In this document: in pieces, positions 36,701 through 51,700 of the stretch
Numbering within the stretch: position 1 is the stretch's first letter
How the letters are laid out: each line of letters opens with the position of its first letter
Assembly: GCA_020746105.1 (NCBI GenBank)
Contig: CM036619.1
Span: 4,556,561 to 4,620,560 of the forward strand
Length of the DNA: 64,000 nucleotides
Reading direction: 5' to 3'
From: Trogon surrucura
Lineage: Eukaryota; Chordata; Aves; Trogoniformes; Trogonidae
Position numbers and translations under genes: made by a program
Notes under the pieces: model-generated
What the model was told of the DNA's origin: nothing
Database searches by the model: none
Seen by the model: the letters and a program-made list of their open reading frames with translations, nothing else

Positions 36701-39700
36701 TTCCCTGCCCAACTCTCCAGCCTGTCCAGGTCTCGCTGGATGGCAGCACAGCCTGCTGGCGTGTCAGCCACTCCTCCCAGCTTGGTGTCATCAGCAAACT
36801 TGCTGATAGTACTCTCTAGTCCCTCATCCAAGTCATTGATATCAGACCCAGCAAATCATTCGCAGTACTGCAAAACTCCCGGCAGGGTACAGACTGATCT
36901 GACGTGCAAGGAGAAGCCCAGGTGGGCCCCAGCTCACCCTGAGGGTGGTGAGACACTGGAACAGGTTGCCCAGAGAAGCTGTGGATGCCCCATCCCTGCA
37001 AGTGTTCAAGGCCAGGCTGGATGGAGCATTGAGCAACCTGGTCTGGTGGGAGGTGTCCCTGCCATGGCAGGAGGGTTGGAACTAAATAATCTTTGAGGTC
37101 CCTTCCAACTCAAATCATTCTACGATTCTATGATTTCTTTCCAGCACCTGGCACTGCTTCTGTGAAAATTATTCAGTGACGCCACCCACAAAGACAACAG
37201 AAAAGACACTGCATCTGTTCAACACATTCTTCCCTTACCAACTCCTGTTTCTATTCTTCGAAGTGAAGAATTTCTCGTAGGACCCTCTGGCAGCTTAATA
37301 TCTTGCAGGTTGGGCATACTGATTACCATACGCCTACTAATCCCGTGCTGTGGATCAAATTGTTTAGAAGCCATCGTCAGTCTTCTTGGAGCATGAAACA
37401 GCAAGTTTAATCTAAAAAATAAAAATAATACACAACTAATTTGCAAACTCAGAAGATGCACGCACTAAATTACTACTCAATTTTTATTATTTGTTTTTAT
37501 AATAGTATCAAATCACAATTGTAGTACCAATTTACAATTTCGACAGCTGTGGCTGGACATGTTCTTATCCCTCTTTTCCAGTAATCTTAATAAAATGGCT
37601 TATCAATTAGTCATGACCTCATTCATAGGTGACCTGATCTCATACCAGTAGAGTCAAAAGGATTTTTATCACTGATATCAACAAAAGATTCAAAACCAGA
37701 ATAAAGAATAAGAAACTTTACCTATCCTCTTCAGACTGGGTACTCAACTCGAGTCGAGCAAATGCATCCATCTTCCTGTTCAGACGAGCTTTAAGAAAAG
37801 AGTGAAACATGTAGGTCTCTAAAACCTGCGAGACACAAACCGGTTAACTGTGGATCGCTTACAAATTACATATTTGTTAGCATGCTTTGCTCCTTTTTAA
37901 TACCCTTACACATGCAAAGCTGGTAACTTCCACATGAGCAGGCACAAACCCAAAAATACCCAAAAGCTTCAACAACAGAAAACCAACTCCTTTTCCATTC
38001 ACCTTCTTAACTTTCACAATATCTGCTTAGCAGCAAACAGCAATCACAGAGCACCCTCCAAACGATAAAACCAAACAAAAATGAGAAATACTGAGCAAGC
38101 CAGGAAGTTTTGGCTGCAAGTTTAACAGTGTATTTTCTGCCTGTAATTAAGTGCTCATAATATATTCTATGGTTTGGAATGAGAAGTTCACGGCACTCTA
38201 AAAATCAACATTAAGCCACCAAGCTGAAAAGTCAACCTTTTCTCCTGGAGCCCCCAAAATTATTCTCTGCTCACGTAATTATTGTGGTGTCATCCAGAAA
38301 TCATTTCTGAAAGGTCAGATTGCTATTTGTAGGAGAGAGGACACCACAAAAAAATGCCAAAGTGTGAATTAAACAGAGTGGAAAGCTCCCGCCTTCCCGT
38401 CACCGCCACAGGGAACAAGACAAAAACCAGCATTTGAGGCAGTACAACACGTGTACTGCAGCTCTAGCACCAGGTTTTTGGTATTGTTTGAAATAATTCA
38501 GAAAACCAATCAGTTCAGCAAATCAAATGTAAACTTCAACAGGAGGCAAGGGAATCCTGTCTTTCCTCCAGCCTTTACAAACTTGCTAACAGGAAGACGG
38601 TTGTGCCTTTGAACGTAACTGTGAAAAATTACTTTGATTAATGATATATATCCCAGAGGCTTGCTTGAAGCACCCTAACAAAGTCTGACAGTCTTGGAGT
38701 TTAGCACAGGACAAAAAAACCCAACATAACAGCCCATAAAACCCACTGATCAGGGTGCGGTTTTTTAAAAACAAAAAAAATGAGCAAGATTCGTAAGTGC
38801 TCTGAAAATAACGGAAATATTTCACCAAAAACCAGGTCGTTCTTACTCAAGACGCCTCTTATCAACCCGCTTGCAACGTGTCGGGTAAAACGGCATCTGC
38901 AAAAGCATTTGTGCTTTTAAGCGTTTCTCCAGTAGGTGGCAGATTTTGTTGGCAATTGCATGTGCGGGAGAGAAGCTGGAGGAACTAATCGATTCCTTTC
39001 TAACTGTCTGGATTCCTCTGAATGTAATTCCAGATACAACTAGTAACTACTCCAGATTGTGCTGCCTTCAAAGATTTACTCGAAAGCAAACCTGCTACTA
39101 TGTTACTCAGTATTTAAGCACGAGTCAGCTGCTCAAAGCTCTTCTTCAACGTGCACACCGGAATTTCAAATGGATGTTAAAGTGCAATTAACAGAGTTGC
39201 CACTATTTAATTCAGCATCAGAAACTGCTAAGGAACACACTTTAATTCTTTCTACTGATTTGAAATCCTGGTCAGAACATTTTCGATTAATTTCTCTCCT
39301 GTTGACATATTAATAGGGTTTGGTTTTTCTTATTTTTTCCTTTTCGTTTGGTTGCTTTTAAGAATGTTTGCCAGTGTTGGAAGCTTTATTCTAGAAACAC
39401 TATTTCCTGTTTAGGATTCATCCGTTTGCTCTGAATTGCCAGACACTCTGCCAAGTTTGGCAACTACCGCTGAGGTAGAACAAGATGCTTTTCTTATCGT
39501 TTCCTTCACACACTGACAACTCCTTTAAAGGCACGTTCAGAAACTTTATCATATGCTTGAAGTAGGAAAAACAACAGGAAGCAAAGAGGTGTTACCAACT
39601 GCAATCTGCCGATGTTAACAGACAGATCTTTTTGCCAGGTATGAAACAGTTATTCCAGAGAGCAAACGACCAAATTCTGGTGGCAAAGGAAATTTCTGTA

Positions 39701-42700
39701 TATTCCGTATGTGCCCACGGAACATGATTGAGAGCAAACGCAAAATGACAGATGTACTTTCTCACATTCCTTGTTAAACATTTGCTTCGACCCACAGGTT
39801 CACTAAACAAGCCATATTACCACTAAAAAAAGGGAAGACACACTCGATATTTTGCTTTTGAGAAGCTTAAATAACAGCACAGCACGTCTTACAGCTGCTC
39901 AAAATAAGAAGGTACTTAATAAAGTATCTGTTAAACACTAATATGCAAATTGCATCAAAGGATACAAGAAGCTGAGAAAGATGTCTTGCTTTCCTTCAGA
40001 AATTAAGTACTGACTATAGGCACTCCCACTTCAGGTTAACAGTCTTCAAACAATTAGTTTTTCATATAACTAAGGTAGATTTTTATTTGGCTATTAACCA
40101 TTACACTTAAAAAAAAATCACAGCAGTCCATAACTTTGGACTTTGGATTGCTGCGTCACGACCGAATTCTCCTAGAACGCTGCACGTGGCTCGACACAAA
40201 CCCTTAAAACGTGTCAATTCTGTTTCTCACACGCACAGCTTAGTTTAGTTCTTCGAAGGCAAAAATGAATTTATTCAGAGGCAAACAGCTTAACGTAAAA
40301 GAACAGTCTCAACTGACAAAACTCTCAGCCTTCCAACTTTAGGGCAAAGTACCTTCACGCTGCAAGATACTCTCACAGGAACCTGCGTACTCTTAGTCTC
40401 TCTCTTTCCCTGCTCCTTTCTTTCTCTTCCTTCTTTCTCTCTCCTTCCTTCTTAGCCGAAGGATTTCCAGCCTTCGGGGGTTGGTGTCAGCCCTACACCG
40501 AAGGGATGGAGGGAGAACTGCTCTAAATGCCACAGTGTAGTGACCGAGACATTCTCCTCTTCCTGAGGCTTAATATTTGAGTATTAACCAGCACATAAGT
40601 AAGCCAGGTTTACACTGCCTGGTAAAGCAAGTGTAAGCAAAATGAACCTACATCCCACACGTTGTCACAGCTGAGAACACCCGTGCTCATGGACTTGCCG
40701 AAAACTCACGTCTACATAGGAGCCTTGGTCCAAATAGTTTGGACAAGCACCTGTGCTTAAAACACAGTTTAGATGTAGCTTTAGTGATCACCTGCCCTGG
40801 GTTAATCTCACCCCTGAGGAAGTTAGATTTAATTTGCTCTGGAATTACAGTGCCTTGCTCTCCAAAATGTTGTGTGCTATTTTATCTGTTTTTAGTAAAT
40901 ACATCTGGTAAAGCATTCTGTGATAGCTGGTGGATCTACATCACACACACCAAACCGTGACCGTTCTACCAATATTATTGCTAAAATACAGGTTAATAAC
41001 GAAGATTCACAACGTGTTTAACACTGAATTTACCTTTTTGTAAAATGGCTGGTCTCCAATTGCCCTTGTTTTCAGAAATTCTTCACTGTTAAACACTCTG
41101 TGTTCATAATTTAGATGGTCTTTTACCTCCCTGGAGACAAAAAAATAAAGAAACAGATAAATATGCTTGGGGATTTGTAAGCAAGTTGCACTTCTGAAGT
41201 AGCCACAGCCTACTTGTACTAGTACCAACACCTACAGCATCAGAAGACAAAATAGGAATATGCTGCAGTCTCGGAAGGCAAACATAATTTCTTTGCTGCA
41301 CTCTCAAACTCTGCTCGTAAAGCCAGCGATAACTGGCGACTGCGTTCAACTAAAGAGATGGGACCATCAGAGAAGAGAAAAAAGATAAGGACCGATGCGT
41401 ATTTTAGTACACACAAAGTCACAGCAGCAGCAGAGGCCCTGTACTATTCCCTGGAAAAACAGATGTCAATAGCGATTTTTGTGTCCTAAGGTGAGACAGA
41501 AAGAGTTGTTTCAGGAGCAGAAAGTGGGAGTTTTTCAGGGAAAAAAAACCAAAACACACTACTCTTTGAAGTCTGTGAGTCGGAAGCAGTAAGTTATTTA
41601 AACTGGGTATGTGGAAGTGACTAAAATCAGGGCTCTTGTATAATTACATCTTATTTCATCTACTCATGCTGGGTATTGAGGAAAAAGAAATTCCCTTGAA
41701 AATACATGAATGAAGAAAATAAGTTGGTGAGCTACGATTGGAACATAAGAACAAAAAGGGAATCCCGTACCCATGGAGGGAACTGACGGGTCTATACATC
41801 ACTTGTCTTTCATAGATGAGTGATAAAAACTCATGACCAGATTAGCGAGTCATGTGACGGTTAGTAGAAGTAAATAGTTCTATGTAATTCGACAGAATTT
41901 TGCATTATTTGCTTTGAACATGGAACCTACACACACAAAAATAATACAGTGCTCCACTGACGACAGTAACAACTGGCAGCACAGAGATTTACTTTCCTTC
42001 ACTCCTGGATGCTGGCAGATAGAGCATTAGAAGACAGAAGAAACAAGGCTGAAAAAAAGAACAAAGAAAGAAAGTTTGAAGGAAAGGAAAAAGCAAGAGA
42101 AGAAACAAGCCCTTTGCAAAACGTATTATGTCTCAGAGAGCAAACTTTCGTTCATTTTTTATATCCAAGTGTTTAGTGCATTAAAGAATCTGTGTTGTCG
42201 GCAGCAAAATGCATTTCTCCCCATCTTTATCTGGAACATATTGTTGCCAAACACTGAAAACCCACAGCAGCAGCACTTCAGGTTGAAAATGCATTTCAGT
42301 TTGCACACCCAGCCAGCTGTAAAGTCCGTTCTATCCTCTACACCCAGCACCTATTGTCCTCCCAGAGCCACTTGTATGAACACTTGCTAAGCTGATCCAA
42401 CAAAAGCAAGCAGGTTAACAGAGCCCTGGCACCCGGACTTTATAAATTAACCCAGCACCTTCTGATGGAGAGCGTTATGGCGCGTTCGTGCCAGCGATTC
42501 GGCAGCTGATCCGAAACGACGAGGCCCCCAGCAAGGAATAGCTGAGGATGGTCACCTGCACAGCTCTTTGCAGACTCCTGCCCTTAGAATCGGGTTCTTT
42601 AGAAATGCCAGGAAGGTAATTTCATTTTCGTGGTCAAGTATGTTCGTGCTTATGTAAAAAGAAATGAAGCATACGCAAACCAGCCACCCATTTTTGTACA

Positions 42701-45700
42701 AATCACCCACCACGCTTTCAATTCCCTCCCCAAACACAAACAAATAATAGCAGGATTTACAACCAGTACTCAGACCGGTAAGACAAACCAACTACAGGTA
42801 TCAATACATTACAGTAGATTAAGAACAAGGAAAATCAGCGTAGGTGGACCTTTTTCTAGAGGAAAAGCCACCCAAAACTACTCCACATCATTATTAATAT
42901 GTCAGTCCCAACTACACCCAAGACGGAGCGTTTCTTGTGGCAAGTCTGCCCCTGAGCTTAAACAGCTCCTCTCCCTCCTCCCTTCCCCGTGGTTGCCACC
43001 TCCAGATCCCTCAGTCCAGTCTCAGGATTTGCTCCGTTAGGCCAAAACACACCTGGGTGTTCCGAACTCACGATCCTGCTTTCGTCTTTTCTACCCTATT
43101 GGAGTTTGAAGTCATTTTCCTCCAAGAAGAGCCACCAAGGCTGTGTCCAGTTACAAATCGATATCTCTACCGGGCCTTAACCTTTTCCTACTTATAAAAT
43201 ACAGCTTCATTTCTCTTCCTGGGATCTTTATATAAAAGACATAGAAGTTAACAACAGTTTTATCTAAGATATTTTATCAACGTATATGTACCCAAATACA
43301 TTAATCATTGATATTGCAGCAGGCTAGCAGCATCTCCTTCTCATACTCTCTCACAAAACTTAAGAGATTTACAAGACAAAAGAAGATTTTCAGTGACAGC
43401 GCAAGTGTCTCGACCAGTCCCACACGCTCTTCTAATAACAAATGCTCCATCCACTCACCTGAAGATATTAACAATTAAATGCAAAGTCATTTGCTGAACT
43501 TCCACGTTCAGCTTCTGCTGCCAAGCCCTTCTACGCATTTGGAGCTCGCCAAGATCCGTGCCAGCTCGGAGGTGGCAGAGCTCGAGGTCATAATGCAGCT
43601 GAAGACTCTCCACTCTACACAGGGAAGAAAATTGTCAAGTTACCTCCTAACAGCAACAACTTTTTTTTCACTCCTTTTAAAGAAAAAAACAATTTAGGCC
43701 TCACGTATATTCTGGCTAGAGAAGGAGCAAGATTGAACTGCAAGCTGACAAGATTCCTCGAAGTCCTGCTGGTACATGTAAATCACAGCACACTCAGTCT
43801 TCTTCATAAAGAACAGGAAAGTTCAGAGAATAATCCATAGCAGTAATAAAAAAGAAGCATTCCAGGTGTTGCAAAATAACATGGTTATGATTATGACTGC
43901 TTAAAGTTACCTTTAATTCATTAATTAAGTTACCTAAATTCATTAATTGACATTTTCAATTTGTCCTTATCAAATACAGTGGGGATTATATGAATTAAAT
44001 AATATAATAATAAATAACATAAAATAAAAAACTTAGAAAGAGGGTCAAGGATGATTTATGCACTACGATAAACACAACTTCAAGAGCTTCCCACCTTTTT
44101 CTGAAAGTTTCTGCTGCTTGTGCTGGGACATCTGGAATTTCAGGTTTCTCTTCAGCCATTTTTGAATGTGTAATATTTCCATTATCTATATTAATTAGAA
44201 TTAAGTCTTCACCTTCCTTTTAACAAGAGAAAATACAATGACTGTAAATATACTTACATTGCAAAAACATTTGCTTCTTTTTCATATAGTCCTCGGGCAA
44301 TGAATTATTTCAGGAACAAACCAGAAAACGGTTCTCCCAAGTAAAAGGTCACATGAATAGCTAAACAATTACTTCCAAGAAAAATAAATGGCATTAAATT
44401 AAAGATACCATGATTTAAAAAAATATCTATTTCATCTTAATTTGTTGCTCATTTTGGACTTGACTAGATGAACCAGTTTCGCTTTGTCTTATAATCAGAC
44501 GGATTAATCTAATAAAAACTTGCAGAATTTTTCTTTGTTTGGTTTCAAACACTCCCAGAAATCTACACAATACCAGCAAAAAAACTATATTCACATTAGG
44601 CCTGCCCTGTGAAGCTGAGTTTTTCTTAAATATTAGTGTTACCCATTGGAAGAGGCTTAGTTAAATATGGTTTGGAAAAAAAGGAAAGCAAATATAACCT
44701 CAGAAAAAATGTGAGATGATACTCTTTACATTGCTTTTTCTTTCTTATTTCATTTAAACATTGAACCCCACCGTAGAGAACGGCAGCGTCATTAAGAGTA
44801 TTTTCAAGTCCATGCTCAATTCTTAACCCAGATGCCTGGAAAAGGCACCTAATTCATCCTGCAATTCTTTGAGCGAAAGAATAACCTCAACGATCTGAAG
44901 GAAAACTATGCGATACAAGCAGAAATTTTCCCAAAATGAATTTTCAGCTGGCAAGAATCCTATTATCTTGCAAAGAAAAGAAGGGATGCAACAGTAAGGT
45001 TTTTTTCCAGGAAGTGGCCAGATGCATTAGTATGGCGCCATTATTTTTAATTTCTGCACTTTTCACACCTCTAAATAACAAAAGCAAGTTTCTAGATGCA
45101 TCAAAAAAAAAGCATGATGACAAACGCACTGAAAGTGAAGGGCAGGAGCAGTAAGAGTCTCCAGCGTACCGTGCTAACTTCTTCAAAATGATCAACGTGA
45201 CATCCCATCAGAAAAGACGTTGGGGCCATTACAAAATCCAGCATTTGATGCGACAGAATGGGCACAAAAGTGTGTTGCCACTGCAGAGGGTGAAGGTACA
45301 GCATAAAGCATTCGGCAACGAGGGTCAGCAGAGCCCAGTCAGAAGAGAAGAAAACTATCCGCTGCTCGGTCAAAATGCAGGTCATGATCTGGGGGAAAAA
45401 AAAAAAAAATGCTAAATAGTTACAAAAAGTTATATCTAGAACATACCAGACAGGCACAACTGTTTCATTTGCTTGTAAAACTCAGCCTCAAAAGTTTTAG
45501 TTTTTAATAGCTACCTTAGGTATTTATAAATGGAAATAAGTCCCACTTACAGATTCCCACAAAACTGAGAAAAAAAAAAAAACAGAGAAGGAGAGAAAAT
45601 TTAAATGACACTGGAAGTCCTAGAGAGTTTTGCCACCAACACCAACGAGGTTAGGGTTTAGCTGTTGCCTTTCTTTCACATTATTTGACCATAATATGCC

Positions 45701-48700
45701 TGTGACAAGTGGCCAGATGAAGAACATTGATTCATGGAATAGTTTGGGTTGGAAGGGACCTTTAAAGGTCATCAAATCCAGTTTCCCTGCAGCGAGCAGG
45801 AACGTTTTCCACTAGATCAGGTTGCTCAGGGCCCCGTCCAACCTGACCTTGAGTATTTCCAGGGACGGGGCATCTACAGCCTGTTCCAGTGTTTCATCAT
45901 CCTCACCATAAAAAAAATCCCAAGGCAAAATTATCGTGAGGTTTTACGAAGCACTGAAAAAAATTGTTTGTAAACATCTTTTTTTATTTCCTTGTCTTTC
46001 TACATCATTTACACTTCATTTATGTGAGAGAGCCAACTGTTGTCAATCCATCCAATCCTTTTACACACGAAAAAGGTACTTATGAATCTTGTAGAAATGC
46101 ATAATAAAAATAAAATCTGTCAGTCAGCTTGGGTATTCATACTGTAAAATACACTCTTGAGAAATCTAGCACCTATTGCTAAACCACAGGAGAAAATAAA
46201 TCCAGTATATCTTAATTTAATCTGGTCTATAAATAACAAATGTCTTAATAAGAAGGATATTTTAACATGCCATAGCTCTAACATGCAAAATCAACACTAT
46301 TCTGAATTCATAATCTTTATTTTTTCTAAATCATAAACTACCAGTACTGTCAATTCCTAATGCCTTTTAAAGTATTGGTTAGTTTTACCTGCAGCACCTG
46401 CTCTGGCTTGAAACACAGCAACGGAAGATGAAGATCCAAGTCAATAATTGGACTGTCTGGATCCTCTCGTGAAGGAATTATGATTTGAAGTGGTTTCATA
46501 TTAAATACCTGTAATGACAGATGCTTTCCATTTACTTCTTAATGAAAATGTTCCCACAACACATTTAATTTCACATTTTAACTGCAACTACAATATATTA
46601 ACATTAATTGAGAGCAAGAAGACACATTATTTTCATACTGTAGAAAACTGAAACAGAAAGAGAGGGAAATAATAAGACATAACAACAAGATTGAAAGATA
46701 AACATGGATTTTATCTCCTTCCATTCTCATAGCTTGTTTAGCCAATAAAACTTTTACAAAAAATCTTACAACAATTAAACTTGCTTTGTTACAAGCATAA
46801 TAAACCAATGGAATTTATATTTGAAGATACAACTAGGAAATCAAATTATTCATAATATTCATGCAGGAAATAGAAAAAAAAACGACCAAAATAACACACG
46901 TTAAGAAAGAACAAGCCAAAACGAATGTGCCCTTCGAGCGTTCGAAATGCTCCAACTCAAATCTCTGGGGCCCAGATCCCGCATGTGCTGAGCATTTCAG
47001 CACTTAGCAGCTGGTTTAGCCAATCAGACAATTTTCCAGCCATGCTATTTTTTCCCTTCACTCCTAACCCCTCCCTCACACCATGGTCAAGGAAAGCAGC
47101 TAAGAAGCAGCCCATGGCTGAAGCACTGCTGTCCTAGAAGCCTTTTCAGTAGACAGTGTGCCGAAATCGCTAACGTCTAGCTTGATTTGGGAAGTGTTAT
47201 GAAGAAGAAAATACAGCCCACACATCTAGTGAAAGATGTCCCTGCTCACCGCAGGAGGTTGGACTAGAGGACCTTTAAAGGTCCCTTCCAGCCCAACGCA
47301 TTCTGTGATTCTGTGATCTCAGCTTCTAAACTGAATAGAAATGCTTACGTGCGTTTTTCTTCTCAGCTAGGTCTCATCCAGGCAGCAACCAATCTAGAAC
47401 ATTTAATCGACTCACCAGAACAGGTAATCCACTACAAACTGTTTTGCTTCACCAGAGTCATTCAGAAACAACAAAAGACCAAGTCTGGAGCCGTACAGGT
47501 TAGCCCCACAACTGACTTCCTTCAACTCTTTTCTTTCAGAGGGACTGCGCTACTTCTCAGTCACACCACCCCGTGTCCACCCATCACCCAGCACCCGTCA
47601 TAGAATCATAGAATGTGTTGGGCTGGAAGGGACCTTTAAAGGTCATCGAGTCCAACTCCCCTGCAGGGAGCAGGGACATCTCTCACTAGATCAGGTTGCT
47701 CGGAGCCCCATCCAGCCTGACCTTGAATGTCTCCAGGGATGGAGCCTCCACCACCTCTCTGGGCAACCTGGGCCAGCGCTTCACCACCCTCACAGTGAAG
47801 AACTTCCTTCTGGTATCCAGTCTCAATCTACCCTGCTCTAGTTTCAAATCATTGCCCCTCATCCTGTCGCTACACACGCTTGTAAGAAGTCCCTCCCCAG
47901 CTTTCCTGCAGCCCTTACTGGAAGGCTGCTATAAGGTCTCCCAGAGCCTTCTCCAGGCTGAACAACTCCACTCTCTCAGCTTGTCCTTGCAGGAAAGGTG
48001 CTCCAGCCCTTTGATCACCTTTGTGACTCGCTCCAACAAGTCCACGACCTTCTTGTGTTGAGGGCTCCAGCCACGAGCATCTACATTAGACAGCACGCCC
48101 CGGTATCACGCACGATATAGGGAACTCCCACACTTTGGTAGACTGATATTTACATGATTTACTGGAGGTTAGACATGCGTATTCAATGAGATAGCAGTGC
48201 CACACTGTTCAAGTGAAAGGTAAGCTTCCATTCTTATGGAGCTTCCACCAGCTCGCAGTAGAGATCCCAAAGGCTGCTGTTTCCTAAAGGCTGCCCCTTT
48301 AGGAAACAAAAAGCTAGATTACGCTGTCCCTAGACCTACCCAGGCATCATTTCAGCCACTAAATAGTTGGCACAAGCCAAATCCTTCACAGAAGAGTATT
48401 AAAAATTAAACAGCATGACTAACCAATACGCCAGCGCTCAAGCCTGCACCCCAGTCACACTGCTGGATCAGGAACTTACACAGCACTGTCTTATTTTCAA
48501 GGCACAAGTACTAACATCAGTTTTGTATCAGCAAGCACAATTTCTGACCTTATGGTGAAGAACATCCACCAGTTTATGGAAAACAACATCTTAGTGCTTC
48601 ACAACACATAATGTTAAAGTAATTACAAAATTCACATCAGTAATTACCAAGTGAAGTGGTCCTGGTGGCGGGCTGGGTATTAAAAATAATTTTGCTGCAA

Positions 48701-51700
48701 ATTCTTTTATGTGCTCCTCAGCATCTAGATCCTTGAAAGGCCGCAGTTGCACTAGTAAGCTGAAATTAAATTAGAGAAAATTACTTATAAATAGTAACAT
48801 GCAAACAGAAAAAAATAAAGCTTTTTTTGCTGATAACCTAGAACTAAAAAATATTAGGAGCAATGAAGCTGTTACTCCAGTTAATTAATTTCTAATTTAT
48901 TAGATACTTTACTAGTTCCATTTAATTTTAATGATGCTGCTGTTTCAGAAGACTTTTTTTTTTAATTCCATGCATAACATACTACTGCATCATATATATC
49001 AGAGGACACAGACAGCACGCTGGGTCTCATAATGGCAAAGAAAACCTAGAGGTGAGCGACAGCTAAAGGTAGGCTTCTAGAGTCTGCTTGAGGAACAAAA
49101 CACCCACAGCTGCAACCTAATGCCATGGGGTTTATGGAATCACAGCATGAGTCAGGCTGGAAAGGACCTTTAAAGGTCATCTAGTCCCACCCCCCTGCAG
49201 TGAGCAGGGACATCTCTCTCTAGATCAGGTTGCTCAGAGCCCCATCCAGCCTGACCTTGAATGTCTCCAGGGATGGAGCCTCCACCACCTCTCTGGGCAA
49301 GCTGTGCCAGCTCTTCACCACCCTCACAGTGAAAAACTTCTTCCTAACTACTAATCTAAATCTACCCTGCTCCAGTTTAAAACCATTGCCCCTCGTCCTG
49401 TCACTACACGTCCTTGTGAACAGCCCCTCCCCAGCTTTCCTGTAGCCCCTTCAGGTACTGGCAGGCCACTATAAGGTCTCCCTGGAGCTTTTTCTTCTCC
49501 AGGCTGAACAACCCCAACTCTCTCAGCCTGTTCTCACAGCAGAGGTGCTTCAGCCCTTTTATCATCTATATGGCCTCCTCTGGACTTGCTCCAACAAGTC
49601 CACACCCTTCTTGTGTTAAGGACTCCAGAGTTGGACATGAAATTCCAGCTGGGGTGTCACTAGAGCAGAGCTGAGGGGCAGAATCACCTCTCTCACCCTG
49701 CTGGCCACACTGCTTTGGATGCAGCCCAGGATGCAATCAGCCTTCTGGGCTGTGAGCATGCAACGTTGACCCATGTCCAGCTTTTTGTCCACCAGTCCCC
49801 CCGTGTCCTTTCCACAGGGCTGCTCTGCAGCACATCATCCCTCAGCCTGCACTGATAACGAGGATTACCCTGACCCAGGTGCAGAACCTTTTACTTGGAT
49901 CTGTTTCTTCCATCCCAAGCATCAGACATCAGCTCTGGGATGGGAAAAAACCACCAGAGGAAAAGAGAATTTGTAGACATGGGTGTAACTGCAGAGGAAT
50001 GCAAAGCAAGAGCCATATTTAGCTTAAGGCCTAAGTCTGCATGGACCCTACTCTTTGCTATTGTTCCTACCCATACAAAGAACACAAACAGTTGTGCAAA
50101 CATATCAAATGTTTCTGGTTTAGAACTGTATTACCCTGGCTGTGTCCAAGCTACAAAGGTCACGTGTTTTATATTATATGCCATATCAATAAAGGATCAT
50201 TTAAACATACATGCTCCTAGAACTGCAAATCGTTAAGTCCGACTGCAATTCTGAAATCTAACAGTTAAGAAGTTAGATATTTGTTGTCAGAAAGGGCATT
50301 CACTCAATACAAGACTTACACGCATGTTTATATCAAAAAACAAACAAACAAAAAGAAAAAAACCCAAACCTTTACAAAATCAGAAATTCAAGCCTGCAAA
50401 TCTCTATATACAGAAACTAGGAACTTGATACAGCTGGATTCTCCTTTCAGGTTTTACTTCAGTTTGCAGTTTTACCGGTTTCCTGCAGAAGAATGCCTGC
50501 TCTTCAAGAATAAAGTGGTTTAGAAACCAACTGAACAGGTCAGAGACATATCAGAATCCAAGACACTGTATTTGTGCGTGACATTTAGATTCCTGAACAA
50601 AAATAGTCTTTCAGATATTACTGAGCTTTTAATTGGGTTAATGAGACATTTAATTTAACTAAATTCACATTTGGAAACTGCCCTGAGCTGAGTACTAGCC
50701 TGTTACACATATTCCCAAAAAGCCCATCAGCTATTCAGGAGCGCAGAGGAGACAAGGGGAGAGGAATTTAAGAATTATCAAAGAAAACCAGAGAAGAGAG
50801 TCACCGGTTTAAACAAATATGCTGTCGTGCTCTCGCACTTAGTAACATCTTAAATGTGGCCTAACAGTATAGGTAAACCTGCTGCTTTTTTTTATTTTTT
50901 GAGACGAAAAAAACACATACCAACATACCCAGTAAATGTTACAACAGAATGAACCTGGCTCTGATGCTGAAAAAGCAGCAGATATAAGACAGGAGAGTAA
51001 GAGCACCCTAATCAGTACGCTGTGCCCACTAACGCACCCTAACAGCAGCTGACAGCTCTGCACTGCAAACGTCTGCTGAAATAAATGAAGTAATTTCCGA
51101 AACACTAAAGCAGAGAGCTAAGGAGTTTATGAACCTTCCATTACCTCTATTAGCCAGCCACAGGCAGATGTTTCAGAAAGCCAGAGCAGCTAAGAAGAGG
51201 TCCTTTGTACTGCCTCGACGCTGTGAGCTGTTTGCACACTTCCACCTTTTCCCAAGGCAGCTGCAAGCACTGACACGCAGGTTGGTGGATTTACTGTCTG
51301 AATGGAGCCTATTCATCCCTCCAAGACAGGAGTTCATCCAGAAGGAGATCACTGCCAGGAATATTTCACTTTTCGTGTACTGCAATAGATTGATATAAAA
51401 CTACCCGTGCAAAGTGCCAAAACCTCTCCATTGCAAAGCGAACTGTTTCAAATAACGATGCAGAATAATCCAAGAACGGCAGCGTGGTGAAACGGGCTAG
51501 ATGCACATGTGCTCGCTTTGGAGAGGGGCAGACACACTCCAATTCAAATCCCTCCAGATTTGGAAGCACCGTACGCTAGCAATATGTGAATTACTTACCA
51601 ATTGCACAGAATGCGAAGGCCTTTGTTACTACAAAGGAAGTTTGCAAGTTCCCCTTGCAGTTCAAAGCACCTGCACGGATTTATAGTTGCCTTTGTACCT

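Noticed and set aside
35962-36831. Host gene for the 289-residue minus frame
   Set aside because: It is the CR1 ORF2 C-terminal region; the element ends in the CR1 tail at 35906.
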